Source: Brachybacterium epidermidis
GTDB lineage: Bacteria > Actinomycetota > Actinomycetes > Actinomycetales > Dermabacteraceae
DNA: 64,000 nt
Direction: 5' to 3'
Assembly (NCBI RefSeq): GCF_015209585.1
Contig: NZ_JADEYR010000007.1
Location: 59,795-123,794, forward strand
Positions within the stretch are counted from its first letter, which is position 1. Each line of letters starts with the position of its first letter. The notes under the pieces were generated by a model that did no database searches, had not been told where the DNA came from, and worked only from the letters and a program-made list of their open reading frames with translations. Positions 63,729 to 64,000 of this stretch are shown here, in pieces. The translations under genes and the position numbers were made by a program.

Positions 63729-63878
63729 ATGAGAGCGACCAACCGGCAGACCCTGATCTCCGCCGTCTTCCAGGCAGCCGAGAGCGCCACGCAGGACCTC
63801 ACCCACCTCGTCCCCGATCTCGACCGGGACCGTTGTGAGTACGTGCTTGCAAGCGTGCTTCTGGAGGAGGCGTGGTGA
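63729..63878 (+). CDS. Small hypothetical protein, probably truncated by IS3-family insertion
   Basis: A 49-residue frame beginning MRATNRQTLISAVFQAAES and ending EYVLASVLLEEAW. No ribosome binding site is present; a well-formed promoter at leaderless distance supports the start. The TGA stop is also the first triplet of the adjoining insertion sequence end (TGAGCCGCCCCC), so the original protein was probably longer. No family recognised. It stands 119 bases after the abi gene and may be part of the same defence or toxin-antitoxin locus. Confidence 0.55.
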   Translation: MRATNRQTLISAVFQAAESATQDLTHLVPDLDRDRCEYVLASVLLEEAW

Positions 63879-64000
63879 GCCGCCCCCTTCATTCGGTCCG
63901 GACGTTCTGTGAGTCGTCGGTTTCCATTTGATGGGTGCACTGCCGAGCGTACTCGGCTGGGGTTAGGTAGCCGAGCGAGGAGTGCCGGCGGTGGTGGTTG
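63876..64000 (-). mobile_element. IS3-family insertion sequence end (continues beyond window)
   Basis: TGAGCCGCCCCC at 63876 matches the TGAxCCGCCCC type of terminal repeat seen in actinobacterial IS3-family elements, and the transposase C-terminus begins just inside. The rest lies outside the window. Confidence 0.75.
63889..64000 (-). CDS. IS3-family transposase OrfB, C-terminal fragment
   Basis: The visible 37 codons read NHHRRHSSLGYLTPAEYARQ and continue to a TGA at 63891-63889. RRHSSLGYLTPAEYA is the hallmark C-terminal end of IS3-family integrase-type transposases. The gene is cut by the window edge. Confidence 0.9.
   Translation of the reverse strand, partial: NHHRRHSSLGYLTPAEYARQCTHQMETDDSQNVRTE

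Overview
The window is a GC-rich chromosomal segment from an actinobacterium, most likely a Micrococcales member close to Brachybacterium/Dermabacteraceae. This is inferred from codon use, the HrcA-DnaJ-RsmE and HIT-PhoH-YbeY-CNNM-Era gene orders, DUF3097, a fused OleBC and the abundance of leaderless genes. No rRNA, tRNA or CRISPR array was found, so the genus is an inference.

1-17.7 kb is core housekeeping. era (cut by the window edge), a CNNM/CorC-type membrane protein, ybeY, phoH and a HIT hydrolase form one minus-strand operon. A flavin reductase on the plus strand separates it from rsmE-dnaJ-hrcA, which has a CIRCE operator in front of hrcA. DUF3097 and DUF4870 proteins follow, then the minus-strand lepA-MOSC-hemW operon. 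A circularly permuted ATP-grasp / alpha-E / M23-like peptidase operon, a PemK/MazF-fold protein and rpsT complete the section.

17.7-31 kb carries holA-comEC-comEA, then a complete long-chain olefin locus (oleA, fused oleBC, oleD) that runs into a VKOR gene. A TIM-barrel isomerase lies upstream of it. An Eis-like acetyltransferase with a suspect 3' end and a thymidine kinase follow.

31-60 kb is metabolic and accessory: bifunctional PutA with a GH76 protein, UGPase, a HAD phosphatase, metG, a Fic protein, a PIG-L / flavoprotein / O-acetylhomoserine sulfhydrylase / Tag run, a CYP152 peroxygenase, a siderophore-interacting protein, a phytoene-desaturase-like oxidoreductase, an alpha-amylase divergent from a TetR gene with two operator dyads between them, a frameshifted PH-like membrane protein, an S9 peptidase, and a GT4 glycosyltransferase.

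60-64 kb is a decayed defence or mobile region. It holds an eroded HTH/nucleotidyltransferase pseudogene and an Abi_2-type gene, preceded by a structured leader, that was split by an IS256-family element with a perfect 9-bp target duplication. A small leaderless ORF and the end of an IS3-family element follow.

Three themes recur. First, at least thirteen genes have a TANNNT box 6-8 nt from the start codon, as expected for leaderless transcripts. Second, two independent hydrocarbon-forming routes (OleABCD, and a CYP152 enzyme with a histidine at the OleT position) lie about 19 kb apart. Third, several reading frames lose their natural stop at or near G/C homopolymers, which suggests either sequence errors or decay.
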